Below are positions 8,684 through 17,121 of a DNA stretch of 64,000 nt, piece by piece. The translations under genes were made by a program, and so were the position numbers. The number at the start of each line of letters is the position of its first letter. The stretch's first letter is position 1. The stretch covers positions 62,001 to 126,000 of the forward strand of contig JAWQJJ010000003.1 in assembly GCA_033485155.1 (NCBI GenBank). The letters are read 5' to 3'. The notes under the pieces are model-generated. The model was given only the letters and a program-made list of their open reading frames with translations, was not told the origin of the DNA and ran no database searches. Source of the DNA: Methanomassiliicoccus sp. (GTDB lineage: Archaea > Thermoplasmatota > Thermoplasmata > Methanomassiliicoccales > Methanomassiliicoccaceae).

Positions 8684-9118
8684 ATGTTCTGTCCAAATTG
8701 TGGAAAGGATTCGGCGGTCGGCGCCAAGTTCTGCGAGAGCTGCGGAACGGTATTGCCGATCGACCAAGCAGCGCAGGCAGCAAACCCGCAGTACGCACAG
8801 ACACCGCCCCAGCAGGCCCCGCCGTACGGCCAACCTCAGTATGGGCAGCCGATGTACGCGCCCGTTCCCTTGAAGAACGCAGGTCTGGCCGCCGTGCTGG
8901 CATTCCTGTGGGCAGGGCTGGGGCACATCTACCTGGGCCTCATCGGGAAGGGTATTCTGTACATGGTCCTCATGGTCGTGTTCTGGATCATCGGCATCCT
9001 AACAATCATCGGCCTCATCATTCCCTTGGTGTTCTGGATCTGGCAGATATACGATGCTTACAAGCTCGCTAACCAGTACAACTCCGCCGTCCAACAGACC
9101 GGCCGGGCTCCCTGGTAA
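8684..9118 (+). CDS. Zinc-ribbon plus TM2-like membrane protein
   Basis: A 144-residue protein with an N-terminal zinc ribbon (CPNCG ... CESCG) and a Pro/Tyr/Gln-rich linker with PYGQP-type repeats. A two-helix membrane module follows with the TM2-type motif GLGHIYLGLIGKG and a final IWQIYDAYKLANQYN. A GGAGG site lies 7-8 nt before the ATG. The zinc ribbon should face the cytoplasm. It is followed by a paralogue of identical architecture. Function is unknown; TM2 proteins of this type are widespread in archaea. Confidence 0.8.
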   Translation: MFCPNCGKDSAVGAKFCESCGTVLPIDQAAQAANPQYAQTPPQQAPPYGQPQYGQPMYAPVPLKNAGLAAVLAFLWAGLGHIYLGLIGKGILYMVLMVVFWIIGILTIIGLIIPLVFWIWQIYDAYKLANQYNSAVQQTGRAPW

Positions 9119-9235
9119 ACCCCTTCATTTTCCATTTTTTATCTTCTTCTGCAAGAGAGTTCTGGCCAGAGAGTTTTTAATATCCACAACGGAATGGATG
9201 TATAGGCGGCCATAGCTGCCGTTGGAGGAAACAAG

Positions 9236-9727
9236 ATGTATTGCCCTAATTGCGGGACCGAGCTGCCCGAAAACTCATCGTTCTGTGCCAATTGCGGAAC
9301 GAAGCTCGGGGCGGCCGGTAGTGCTCCGGTCTACCCAGCCCCGCCGTACCCTGGCCAACCCTATGGTCAGCCGTACGGCACCAATGTGCCCCCACAGAAG
9401 AACGAGATCGTGTCGATACTCCTGGCCTTCTTCATACCAGGGCTCGGTCACATTTATCTGGGAAGGATCATGCGGGGGATCGTATTCTTGGTGAGCTACT
9501 TCGGACTGAACGCCCTGTCAATTGGGATCATCTGGAATGCTGTGGGCGACATGGCCGCTTCCGGTGACCCCAACTTCATGGTGGGCCTGAGCAACGACCT
9601 CCTTATCGTGGTCTCGATCATCGGCTTGATCGCCATTATCATCTGGATCGTGAACCTGATCGACGTCTACCAGCAGACCAAGAAGTACAACGAGGCAATC
9701 CGCCGTACCGGTCAAGCCCCGTGGTAG
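9236..9727 (+). CDS. Zinc-ribbon plus TM2-like membrane protein, tandem paralogue
   Basis: 163 residues with the same layout as the preceding gene: CPNCG ... CANCG ribbon, a PYPGQPYGQPYG linker, GLGHIYLGRIMRG, and the same RTGQAPW-like end (RTGRAPW in the neighbour). It differs by an insertion of about 20 residues between the two membrane helices. A GGAGG site precedes the ATG, and its own TATA-like TTTTTAATAT is at about 9174-9183, so it can be transcribed separately. The two genes arose by tandem duplication and have diverged considerably. Confidence 0.8.
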   Translation: MYCPNCGTELPENSSFCANCGTKLGAAGSAPVYPAPPYPGQPYGQPYGTNVPPQKNEIVSILLAFFIPGLGHIYLGRIMRGIVFLVSYFGLNALSIGIIWNAVGDMAASGDPNFMVGLSNDLLIVVSIIGLIAIIIWIVNLIDVYQQTKKYNEAIRRTGQAPW

Positions 9728-9764
9728 GCTAGAACTCTTGTGAAAAAGCCCTCTTACCGGGGAC

Positions 9765-9805
9765 GGAGGCCATCCGACACGGTTCAACAGGTCGGACTGG
9801 CCTCC
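9765..9805. terminator. Strong stem-loop between the TM2 paralogue and marC
   Basis: GGAGGCCATCCGAC (9765-9778) pairs with GTCGGACTGGCCTCC (9791-9805) with one bulged base and a 12-nt loop, about 14 bp in all. It lies 38 nt after the stop at 9727 and is followed by an A/T-rich stretch. It probably ends the upstream transcript or insulates marC. A role in the marC leader is less likely because marC's TATA-like element follows the hairpin. Confidence 0.5.
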
Positions 9806-9842
9806 AAATAATTATTATCATAGTCCATTATCCTCAGTCAGT

Positions 9843-10472
9843 ATGCCCTTCCTCGATCCCAACGAGCTGTTCTACGCCGCCACGCTGCTGTTCTTCATCT
9901 TCGACCCTTTCGCTAGCGTGCCGGTGTTCATAGCGATGACCAAGGGATACAACGAAGAGGAGCTCGTGTCCTGCGCCAACCGCGCGGTCGGGGTGGCAGC
10001 GATCCTTTTCGTGATCTTCGTGCTCATCGGGGCGCAGCTCCTTGGTCTGTTCGGCATCACCACTGACGGGTTCCGGGTCGCTGGAGGCCTCGTCCTCCTC
10101 CTGATGTCCATGGAAATCATCTTCGGGCTGAGCCTCATTCGTTCTGGGGACCAGAACGTGGCGTGGGTCATCATCGCCACTCCCATTCTTACTGGGCCGG
10201 GTGTCATCACCACAGCCATCATACTCACTACCCAGTTCGACCCCATCACCGTCCTGCTGGCGGGCAGCTTCTCGCTGATCATCACCTGGTTCCTCATGCG
10301 CAACGCCCACCGCGTTACGAAGCTGGTGGGCACGCAGGTCATCGACATTTTCTCAAAGGTGGTCGGCCTGCTCATCGCTGCCATGGCCGTCGAGTACATC
10401 TTCAAGGGGGCGGTCGAGTGGATTGCTCATAATCCTGCTGCGCTGATCGGACTAGTACCCGGCCTGCTGTGA
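9843..10472 (+). CDS. MarC family (UPF0056) integral membrane protein
   Basis: A 209-residue protein with six predicted membrane helices. It begins DPNELFYAATLLFFIFDPFA and contains the family segment TPILTGPGVITTAII. MarC proteins have an LysE-like fold; their substrate is unsettled. Length and topology are normal. It is the last clear gene before the gene-poor stretch at 10.5-12 kb. Confidence 0.85.
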   Translation: MPFLDPNELFYAATLLFFIFDPFASVPVFIAMTKGYNEEELVSCANRAVGVAAILFVIFVLIGAQLLGLFGITTDGFRVAGGLVLLLMSMEIIFGLSLIRSGDQNVAWVIIATPILTGPGVITTAIILTTQFDPITVLLAGSFSLIITWFLMRNAHRVTKLVGTQVIDIFSKVVGLLIAAMAVEYIFKGAVEWIAHNPAALIGLVPGLL

Positions 10473-10721
10473 ATGGCGACCTGATATGTTACCGGCCAAA
10501 CTGCCTCTGCAGACAATACGCCGGCTGGAGCGTCACGCGTGGTCCACCAGGAGTAGGCCGAGGATCGAGCGTACTTCGCGATAGAGTTGCATACCTCATT
10601 AGTTCGGATGTGCCTGGACTCTGAGATTTACCGCTCCGATCTATGTCATATGGGCATAGGGACCGAACTAGACTTTATATGGAAGTAATCCCGAGCAGAC
10701 GATCTCGAGGATAAGGATTAT

Positions 10722-10785
10722 GCCTCCTGGCGTGTTGTTTAAGGATGGAATCTTCAAGCGTCGGTTACGAGGTTAACCAGGAGGC
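10722..10785. repeat. Inverted repeat, 9-bp arms around 46 nt
   Basis: GCCTCCTGG (10722-10730) and CCAGGAGGC (10777-10785) are exact reverse complements. A TATA-like CTTTATATGG lies at 10671-10680, about 45 nt upstream. Arm length alone is near chance expectation for the stretch. Confidence 0.3.
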
Positions 10786-11048
10786 TATTTGCTCACCGTC
10801 CAGTCAGGTACATATAACTATCGTTAATCCGAATATTACATTATTAAATGTGCGAAAAAGAATAAGGAATATTATGGATGCTCAGCGGTGGTTCCGATGA
10901 AGGACAGCGACGAATTCTGGATCGCCTGATGGCAAACACCTATGCCCACATTGGCGGAGCAGGACCTACAGGTACCACGGTGAGACATGCATAGTTGCTT
11001 GGAATCTCAGCAGAGAGCGAGGGCTAGAGCATAGATGAGGAATAGCTT

Positions 11049-11120
11049 GCGGACCTCCGGGAAAAATGTCGAAACGCCCTGCTCGACGACTCGCTGGAGG
11101 AAGAAAACCCAGAGGTCCGC
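11049..11120. repeat. Inverted repeat, 13-bp arms (12 matched) around 46 nt
   Basis: GCGGACCTCCGGG (11049-11061) and CCCAGAGGTCCGC (11108-11120) pair with a single mismatch. The spacer includes GTCGA ... TCGAC, which can form an inner hairpin. It may be a transposon end remnant or a structured RNA. Confidence 0.35.
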
Positions 11121-11548
11121 TTACATTTACCATTGATGCGCCGACTATTAAAGGATGAGAGTTGGCCAGCCTTACTGGGACGCCTCCGTTAACGTGAGAA
11201 GTGGATACAATCCTGAGAGGGGATTCGATTAAGCTCACATGGGGCGCAAGGCTGGTAGTAATCGATCTCCACCGCCCGAATATCAATCGTGCCCACCGAA
11301 AAAGCGGAGCAACCCTTCGCCCGATCGAAGCTGAAGCGTTTATGTTCAAGATCAAAATCATGGGCTCAGCGAGATGCAACTAAGCGCATACACGGCCAAT
11401 GTATGAATCAGGACCGCGTTAATTAATGTTAATCCATATGGTCAGGATCACTGACTTAACAGTGATATTGATAACGCTTCACTATCGAGAACCAGGGAAA
11501 TGATTTGCCCGTAAGAGCAGTCGATCTTACGTTAATCGGGCGAGGTTA

Positions 11549-11576
11549 CGTTTCGATGGATTTTGAAATCGAAACG
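11549..11576. repeat. Hairpin, 9-bp arms around 10 nt
   Basis: CGTTTCGAT (11549-11557) and ATCGAAACG (11568-11576) form a perfect short hairpin in an otherwise featureless region. Confidence 0.35.
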
Positions 11577-11989
11577 CTTTACAAGATCTGATCAATATGA
11601 TCATTCCGAGCCTGGTGGTCCATCCCTGGATCCAAGGAATATTTATCGGACACACGGCACCATCCAATCAAGAATAGTACGTCAGCTCAGAATATTACTT
11701 GACACGTGATGGTTGCGACATGATGAAGGAACAAAATGGTCCCGAAGCCGACAGACGACGTTGACACTCATGAAAATACCAGTATTAGCATACCGAGCAC
11801 CGTCTTACGAATCGTGAGGTGCCGGTCCAGGGCAGGATGCACATACTACGGAGAGTAGGCTGGTGCTGGCTCGTTGGTAGAGACCAAGAGGTGACGTCCT
11901 GGATTAGCGGTAGTTACCATACCCGGACGCTATAAACGATTATGCCTGGCCAAGAGAAAGACGACCAGGGGGTTGACACAAAATAGTCA

Positions 11990-12112
11990 TTACATCTCTC
12001 GACCCCAGATAACCTTAGAGAGCGCATAGAGAAAGAAGGCCCCGACCACCAACACCGGGCTGATCAGCCAGTAAATCAGTTCATGTCTTACCGGCACCCA
12101 TCTGAACACCAT
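11990..12112 (-). CDS. Small single-span membrane protein (40 aa)
   Basis: A 40-residue frame reading MVFRWVPVRHELIYW, then a hydrophobic helix LISPVLVVGAFFLYALSKVI, ending WGREM. It has a basic N-terminus, one membrane segment and a short charged tail, all protein-like. A GGCAGGA sequence sits just before the ATG at 12112, and an in-frame stop lies six codons upstream, so the start is well bounded. It lies downstream of a doubtful frame (12081-12455, TTG start). Family and function are unknown; it could be a small regulatory or holin-like peptide. Confidence 0.4.
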   Translation of the reverse strand: MVFRWVPVRHELIYWLISPVLVVGAFFLYALSKVIWGREM

Positions 12113-12455
12113 ATCCTGCCAACGGAACTATTCCATCGATGACAGGATAAAGATATGCTAGGCTTTCGGTAGTGCACGAGATATGATCATCAGTACACTC
12201 CTTACCCCCTTTCCCAACGAGCACCAATGTATAGGCCTTAGGCGCAATAAGAGAAGTGATCAAGTCAGCATCACCAAGGTTAATGGCCCCCCGGTTTGCG
12301 GGACTATTGGCCGCATCCGATGCGAATCGTGGACATATTAATCGAGGTTCATTCTCACCGAATGAAGCCATAACTAAACAGAAGCGTAAGGTATCCGGGC
12401 CGGTGGCGCAAACCGGACTGCGCCTGAGAACGAGCCGGAAGCCTGTATCCTTCAA

Positions 12456-12481
12456 TAAGAAAAAAAGGTTTTGAAAAAGAC
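12456..12481 (-). terminator. U-tract terminator of the pilin-like gene
   Basis: Directly after the stop of the gene at 12483-12998, the minus strand reads TCTTTTTC then, after a few bases, eight T. This double U-tract is a typical archaeal terminator. Confidence 0.5.
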
Positions 12482-12482
12482 A

Positions 12483-12998
12483 TCACTTCAGCGGCAGCTC
12501 GCTGACGGCATCGATTTCGAATGAGACGTCCGAGAGACCTGAGGCGCTGGCACCAGGAGTGATTATTACGTGCACGCTGTTGCTTGCTGCTCCGGCGCTG
12601 ACCATCACGGGAGTGGATATCCAGGTTCCCGGAACGGTCTGCTCAAGGTTGAGATTAACGCCCGGAGCATCGCCAGTCGTTCCGGTGATGGTGAAGTCAT
12701 CGGAGCTCATTTCCCCGGTCGAGGTCTCATGGATCATGATGTAGTAATTGAATCCACTCTCCGCGTTGCCTTGGTAGGTGGCGGTAAGCTCTACAGCATA
12801 TCCGACGCCAGTCTGGTAGTAGTCCGCTTCGGACCAGGCATCGCTGACTACCGACAGCTGCACCTGCTGAGGGCTCCTTGATTGGGTATTATAAGATGAC
12901 CACAGGATCGCTGCCGAAACCACAGCAGCGATGACAAATACCGCTCCGATCAACATTAAAAGGCTCATTCCAGCTACTTTCTTTCCACGAAGTACCAA
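12483..12998 (-). CDS. Pilin-like membrane-anchored surface protein
   Basis: 171 residues: a short basic N-terminus (VLRGKKVAGMS), one hydrophobic helix (LLMLIGAVFVIAAVVSAAIL), then about 140 residues rich in Ser/Thr/Val with beta-strand character and no Cys. This resembles archaeal type IV pilins or other N-anchored surface proteins, but the processing site is not clear. The start is TTG at 12998, with GGAGGT 6 nt upstream. The leader is unusual: the ribosome site can pair in a CCTCC-CAT-GGAGG hairpin (13005-13017), and a near-palindrome lies at 13032-13049. Confidence 0.65.
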   Translation of the reverse strand: MVLRGKKVAGMSLLMLIGAVFVIAAVVSAAILWSSYNTQSRSPQQVQLSVVSDAWSEADYYQTGVGYAVELTATYQGNAESGFNYYIMIHETSTGEMSSDDFTITGTTGDAPGVNLNLEQTVPGTWISTPVMVSAGAASNSVHVIITPGASASGLSDVSFEIDAVSELPLK

Positions 12999-13004
12999 AT
13001 GATT

Positions 13005-13095
13005 ACCTCCATGGGAGGATTACCCATCCCGATTGGGTTGCAAGCCAATATTCATCGATATAAAGAATATCATCTGAATATTTAGTATCTGAATA
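13005..13095 (-). promoter_or_regulatory. Regulatory leader and promoter of the pilin-like gene
   Basis: From the gene outward: a hairpin that hides the ribosome site (13005-13017), a 16/18 near-palindrome ATTGGGTTGCAAGCCAAT (13032-13049), a TATA box (TTTATATC on the minus strand, about 13057-13064), and two direct repeats of ATCTGAATA (13072-13080 and 13087-13095) spaced 15 bp. Together these suggest activator or repressor control plus translational control. Confidence 0.4.
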
Positions 13096-13147
13096 AAAAA
13101 TACTAGCTGGCTATGATTGAATATTTCAATTTATTTAAAATGAGCGT

Positions 13148-13443
13148 TTACTCCTCGCCCTTCCGGTTCGCGACAGTAGCCATGCAGGATGAACAGTGGG
13201 AGGAAGCAATCGCCCTCGAGGAATGCGACGTCCTTCATGGCGCCGCTTCATCCGCAGCCGCAAGTAGGTCGGCCGAGCGCTTACTTGCCACCGCTCGTTA
13301 ACCGGGAAGCCCGCCTCATCGAGGACCCAATGCCTTCCTCTATCGTATCGACAGCAACGGATGGGATATCTTGCCTCTTGCCCCTGGTCTTCGAGCTGCA
13401 GTTGCTCGATGATCGCCTGGCCCCGATGATAAGAAGGGATCAT
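13148..13443 (-). pseudogene. Frameshifted copy of the zinc-ribbon gene found intact at 53945-54241
   Basis: The 5' half translates as MIPSYHRGQAIIEQLQLEDQ, then GQEARYPIRCCRY and HWVLDEAGFPVNERWQ, clearly homologous to the intact protein at 53945-54241. Zinc-ligand Cys are lost (CHQC has become YHRG and RCPICC has become RYPIRC). The C-terminal end (VANRKGEE followed by stop) is found in a different frame at 13148-13180, so at least one frameshift separates the halves. DNA similarity to the other copy is high over most of the length. A decayed duplicate. Confidence 0.7.
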
Positions 13444-13527
13444 GGGAGTTGACCCCCCACCTTAAATGTCTGTCCAGATCGCTTGAGTAGCACAACCCTT
13501 AATACCGTCGGTGACGGTGGGCGCGCC

Positions 13528-14487
13528 ATGGTCCAGTGCTCCAAGTGCGGGCGGGCCGCGGTGACCTTCATCCGGTACAACGGCAGCCATCTGTGCGCCG
13601 CCCATTTCCAGGAATATGTAGAAAGGAGGGTGAAGAAGGAGCTCCGGGACCAGATCGACCTAGATCGTTGCAAGCACATCGCGGTGGCGGTCTCGGGGGG
13701 AAAGGACAGCTGCGTCGCGTTGCATCTGGTACATGATATCTTATCCCAGCGCAGGGACGTTACCATTTCGGCGATCACCGTGGACGAGGGCATCGCCGGA
13801 TACCGCCCGGAGGCCCTGGATAAGGTGAGAAAGCTGACCGCCGAACTGGGGGTCGAGCATCATGTCATCTCCTTCCGGGAGCAGGTCGGGGAGACCATGG
13901 ATACCATCGCCCAGCGGCTGGGCCACCGCACCCCCTGCGCCTACTGCGGGGTGTTCCGCCGCCAGTGCATGAACCTCAAGGCCCGGGAGATAGATGCACA
14001 CGCATTGGCCACCGGCCACAATCTAGACGACGTGGCCCAGGCGGTCCTCATGAACTTCACCCGGGGGGACGTCGAGCGGCTGGCCCGCATGGGGCCCCAT
14101 GTCAAAGTGCAGCCTGGACTGGTTCCCCGCATCCTGCCCCTGCGTTCCATACCGGAGAAGGAGGTGTATCTGTACGCCCTTCTAACAGGAATGGACTTCG
14201 CCGACTCCACCTGCCCATACTGGGAGGCGGCGATGCGCAACGAGTATCGGGACATCATCGACGGGATGGAAGCAAGATCGCCGGGCACCAAGCACTCCAT
14301 CCTCGCCAGCTATGAGGCGCTGCGCCCCCTTCTCCAGGAGAGATATCCGCAGGCCGCTCTCCGGCTGTGCCAGTGCGGGGAGCCTTCCCCCCGGGGGCGG
14401 TGCATGGCCTGCACCATGAGGGAGGAACTCGAAACCCGCCGATCCGGGGCTCGTGGCTCGGACGACGGGGACGCCGAACGACCTTGA
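13528..14487 (+). CDS. ttuA: TtuA/Ncs6-type tRNA 2-thiolation enzyme
   Basis: ATP-pyrophosphatase that adenylates and thiolates tRNA uridine (position 54 or 34). Domains: N-terminal zinc finger (CSKCG with later CAAH), PP-loop SGGKDS, Fe-S/catalytic Cys in PCAYCGVFRR, GHNLDD, and a C-terminal zinc finger (CQCG ... CMAC). A TATA-like CTTAATAC at 13498-13505 puts the transcript start at the ATG 13528, so it is probably leaderless; an upstream in-frame ATG at 13483 would precede the promoter. Sulfur would come from a ubiquitin-like SAMP/TtuB protein not in this window. Confidence 0.85.
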   Translation: MVQCSKCGRAAVTFIRYNGSHLCAAHFQEYVERRVKKELRDQIDLDRCKHIAVAVSGGKDSCVALHLVHDILSQRRDVTISAITVDEGIAGYRPEALDKVRKLTAELGVEHHVISFREQVGETMDTIAQRLGHRTPCAYCGVFRRQCMNLKAREIDAHALATGHNLDDVAQAVLMNFTRGDVERLARMGPHVKVQPGLVPRILPLRSIPEKEVYLYALLTGMDFADSTCPYWEAAMRNEYRDIIDGMEARSPGTKHSILASYEALRPLLQERYPQAALRLCQCGEPSPRGRCMACTMREELETRRSGARGSDDGDAERP

Positions 14488-14512
14488 TCGCCCGAGAACC
14501 GACATCGCCACG

Positions 14513-16342
14513 TTAGCGCTTGTAGAGGTCGGATATGCCCAGCTCGGCTGAACGCTCCCTTACCGCCTTTCGTACCTCCGGCGACATCTCGATCTCGTCC
14601 GGCCATTCCCTCGCGTGTCCATCGGCCAACCCTTTTCTCGAGGCATCGATGTACACCGTTCTCTCCGTGATCCGGATGTCCCGTTGAGGGTCCACGTTGT
14701 TGAAGAACTTCCACAGGCACAGGGAGTCGTCCTGCAGGTCGATGTCATCGAACAGCACCATGAGCCCTTCCCCGGCCAGCTCATGGCACGCCTCCAGTCG
14801 TTCAAGGAAGTGCCGGGTCCCTCGGCCGCCCTTGCGCAGGCCAATGAGCACGAGGGGGTTCCTACGCCCCATTCCCACCCGCCGGCAGGAGACGAAGCCT
14901 GGGTCCAGTTCTCTGAGGGTTTCCAACAGCTCGCTCTCCCCGAGCTTCGGAGAGTACCGCCCGCGTCCCCGAGGGATCTCCTCCTCCACCCGGGAAGTGG
15001 CGTCGACGCCCAGCTTCCCGCCGAACAGAGGCCGGGGGGCGGAATGGTCGAGGACGTCCAGAACGCCATCCGTCACCTGGAGATCGGTCCACGGGTCGAT
15101 GGTGTCCAGCAGGTGGGCGAAGACCTTCCTCACATCCTTCAAGGATATCTCCTCGTCAACCACGGCAATCATCTTGGCGAAGCTCATCTGTCCGGAGCCC
15201 CAGAGAGCGCTCATCACCTTGCGGGCGTGCAGCGGGTACTCCTTGCGGACGGACACCACGACGATGTTGTGAAACACGCCTTCCCAGGGCATCCACTGGT
15301 CGACCACCTCGGGCACCACGACCCGCAGGGGGGGCAGGAAGATACGCTCCGTCGCCTTCGCCAGGTAACAGTCCTCCATGGGTGGCCGGCCGACCACCGT
15401 GGCCGGGTAGATGGCGTCCCGGCGGTGGGTGATGGCGGTCACGTGGAACACGGGATACTCGGCCTTTAGCGAGTAATAGCCGGTGTGATCGCCGAACGGC
15501 CCCTCGATCCTCCTATCTTCGGGATCGACATAGCCTTCGAGAACGAACTCGGAGGTCGCCGGAACCTCCAGGTCGACGGTCCTGCACTTCACCAGATCCA
15601 CCGGGGCACCCCGTATGAACCCGGCCAAGAGCATCTCGTCAAGACCCTGGGGCATGGGAGCGGTGGCGGCGTAGGTGATGGCCGGGGCGGTCCCGATGGC
15701 CACCGCCACCTCCATCCTTCGGCCCTCCCGGCGGTACCCGCTGAAGTTATGGCTCCCGTCCTTATGGATGTGCCAGTGCATGCCGGTGGTGTTGCGGTCG
15801 TAGACCTGTAGCCGGTACATGCCCGCATTCCTACGCCCATCCACGCTCTTGGTGAAGACCACCGGTAGGGTCACGAAGCGCCCCCCGTCCTGAGGCCAGC
15901 ACTTGAGCACCGGGATCGAGCCGAGGTCCACCTCGTCGCCTGTCAGCACGACCTCCTGGCAGGGAGGATGGGAGGATCTCTTGACCTTAGGCAGGCACTT
16001 GGCCAGCCCCATTATCTCCGGCACGGCGCCTATCTTCCCCATGAAGGTGGAGGGCATCGGCATCTCCAGCAGGCCCGCGATCCTCGAGGCCAGGGCGTCA
16101 AGCGAGTCTGTCTCCAAAGCTAACGCCATCCTCCTTTCGCTGCCGAAGGCGTTGGTGAGGACGGGGAACCGGCTGCCGCGGACCCGCTCGAACAGCAGCG
16201 CCTTCCCTCCTCCGGGGCTCTTGGACATCATGTCGGTGATCTCCGTGATCTCCAGCTCAGCGGAGACCTCGCTCTTGACCCTGTGCAGCTCCCCCTTCGC
16301 TTCCAGGAGGTCGACGAACTCATGCAAATCCCGGTAGGTCAT
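14513..16342 (-). CDS. ubiD: UbiD family prenylated-FMN decarboxylase, quinone-type
   Basis: 609 residues, in the size range of long (menaquinone-pathway-type) UbiD decarboxylases. It shows the family core RIEGPFGDHTGYYS, VFHVTAITHRRDAIYPAT, VGRPPMED and DEEISLKDVRKVFAHL. It removes a carboxylate from a prenylated aromatic acid and needs prenyl-FMN made by UbiX (not in window). The ATG at 16342 overlaps the upstream methyltransferase stop as ATGA, which fixes the start and shows coupling. It is the last gene of the transporter-UbiA-UbiE-UbiD operon. Confidence 0.9.
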   Translation of the reverse strand: MTYRDLHEFVDLLEAKGELHRVKSEVSAELEITEITDMMSKSPGGGKALLFERVRGSRFPVLTNAFGSERRMALALETDSLDALASRIAGLLEMPMPSTFMGKIGAVPEIMGLAKCLPKVKRSSHPPCQEVVLTGDEVDLGSIPVLKCWPQDGGRFVTLPVVFTKSVDGRRNAGMYRLQVYDRNTTGMHWHIHKDGSHNFSGYRREGRRMEVAVAIGTAPAITYAATAPMPQGLDEMLLAGFIRGAPVDLVKCRTVDLEVPATSEFVLEGYVDPEDRRIEGPFGDHTGYYSLKAEYPVFHVTAITHRRDAIYPATVVGRPPMEDCYLAKATERIFLPPLRVVVPEVVDQWMPWEGVFHNIVVVSVRKEYPLHARKVMSALWGSGQMSFAKMIAVVDEEISLKDVRKVFAHLLDTIDPWTDLQVTDGVLDVLDHSAPRPLFGGKLGVDATSRVEEEIPRGRGRYSPKLGESELLETLRELDPGFVSCRRVGMGRRNPLVLIGLRKGGRGTRHFLERLEACHELAGEGLMVLFDDIDLQDDSLCLWKFFNNVDPQRDIRITERTVYIDASRKGLADGHAREWPDEIEMSPEVRKAVRERSAELGISDLYKR

Positions 16343-17121
16343 GCCGATCCCTTCTCCAGCACATAGATGTGACAGGCGCCCAGCGTCAGCTCTATGGACC
16401 TGAGTACATGCAGGCCTTGAGCCTCCATCATGCTCTCCAGTACCTTGGGCGCCGGGAAGGTGATTATCGAATCGCAAAGGTACCGGTACGAGGAGGCGTC
16501 GCCCTTCTGCATCCTGACCACCAGGGGCATCACCTTGGTCAGGTAGAAGAGGAAGACCTCCCTCACCACGGGCAATCGGGGGACCGACATCTCCACCACC
16601 GCTAAGCGCCCGCCCGGTCGGAGCACGCGGTGCACCTCGCGAAGGAACTGGCCGATGTCCACCATGTTGCGTATCCCGAAGGCGACCATGGCCCGATCGA
16701 ACGTCCCGTCGCGAAAGGGCATGTGCAGAGCATCACCCTGGAGCACCGGGTAGGGATCGTCATCGAACTTCTCCCTCCACTTGACGAGGGCAGTCTTGAG
16801 CATGTTCTTGGAGAGATCCAGGCCTACTATTTCGCACCGCCGCATCGACACCGCCTGCAGAGCCATGTCCCCTGTCCCTGTGGCGATGTCCAGCACCCTG
16901 TTCCCACTCTGGATGTCCAACTCCTCGAGGGTCCGCTTCCTCCACCGGCGGTCGATGGATGCGGACATTATGAGGTTAAGGCGATCGTAGGTCGGGGTGA
17001 TGTCATCGAACATCCCTCCGATGCGGGCTGGCCTCTTATCGAGGCCCGTTTTGATATTGGCATGTTCGCTCATGACCTTTGCTCCATTGACCTTGCGCCA
17101 GCCGGCGCGATGCGAGCTCAT
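16339..17121 (-). CDS. ubiE: UbiE/MenG-type quinone C-methyltransferase
   Basis: SAM-dependent methyltransferase of 260 residues. Diagnostic segments are GGMFDDITPTYDRLNLIMS, SAM motif I DIATGTGDMAL, AFGIRNMVD, and REVHRVLRPGGRLAVVEMS. The family methylates the quinone ring after prenylation (demethylmenaquinone or similar). Its ATG at 17121 overlaps the stop of the permease-UbiA gene (ATGA), and its own stop overlaps ubiD the same way. Position between UbiA and UbiD supports a lipid-quinone role; the exact quinone is unknown. Confidence 0.88.
   Translation of the reverse strand: MSSHRAGWRKVNGAKVMSEHANIKTGLDKRPARIGGMFDDITPTYDRLNLIMSASIDRRWRKRTLEELDIQSGNRVLDIATGTGDMALQAVSMRRCEIVGLDLSKNMLKTALVKWREKFDDDPYPVLQGDALHMPFRDGTFDRAMVAFGIRNMVDIGQFLREVHRVLRPGGRLAVVEMSVPRLPVVREVFLFYLTKVMPLVVRMQKGDASSYRYLCDSIITFPAPKVLESMMEAQGLHVLRSIELTLGACHIYVLEKGSA

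Larger units (their letters stand above)
10473..11989. other. Gene-poor stretch with inverted repeats and decayed sequence
   Basis: About 1.5 kb without a convincing gene on either strand. Base composition is less GC-rich than the flanks and every frame is broken. Three inverted repeats are listed separately. One plus-strand frame (10874-11038, with an internal stop) contains PDGKHLCPHWRSRTYRYHGE, faintly resembling the zinc-ribbon start of an IS1595-type transposase, but the second Cys is lost. The stretch looks like decayed mobile or accessory DNA. Confidence 0.45.

Noticed and set aside
10600-10670. TAGTTCGG/CCGAACTA inverted repeat
   Set aside because: 8-bp arms around 55 nt are expected about once by chance in this stretch.
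10966-11379. 137-residue minus-strand frame in the gene-poor zone
   Set aside because: Composition is not protein-like, there is no promoter or ribosome site, and it crosses the inverted repeat.
12081-12455. 124-residue minus-strand frame upstream of the 40-residue membrane peptide
   Set aside because: TTG start without a ribosome site, no recognisable fold, and no membrane or motif pattern; part of it looks protein-like but not enough to call a gene.
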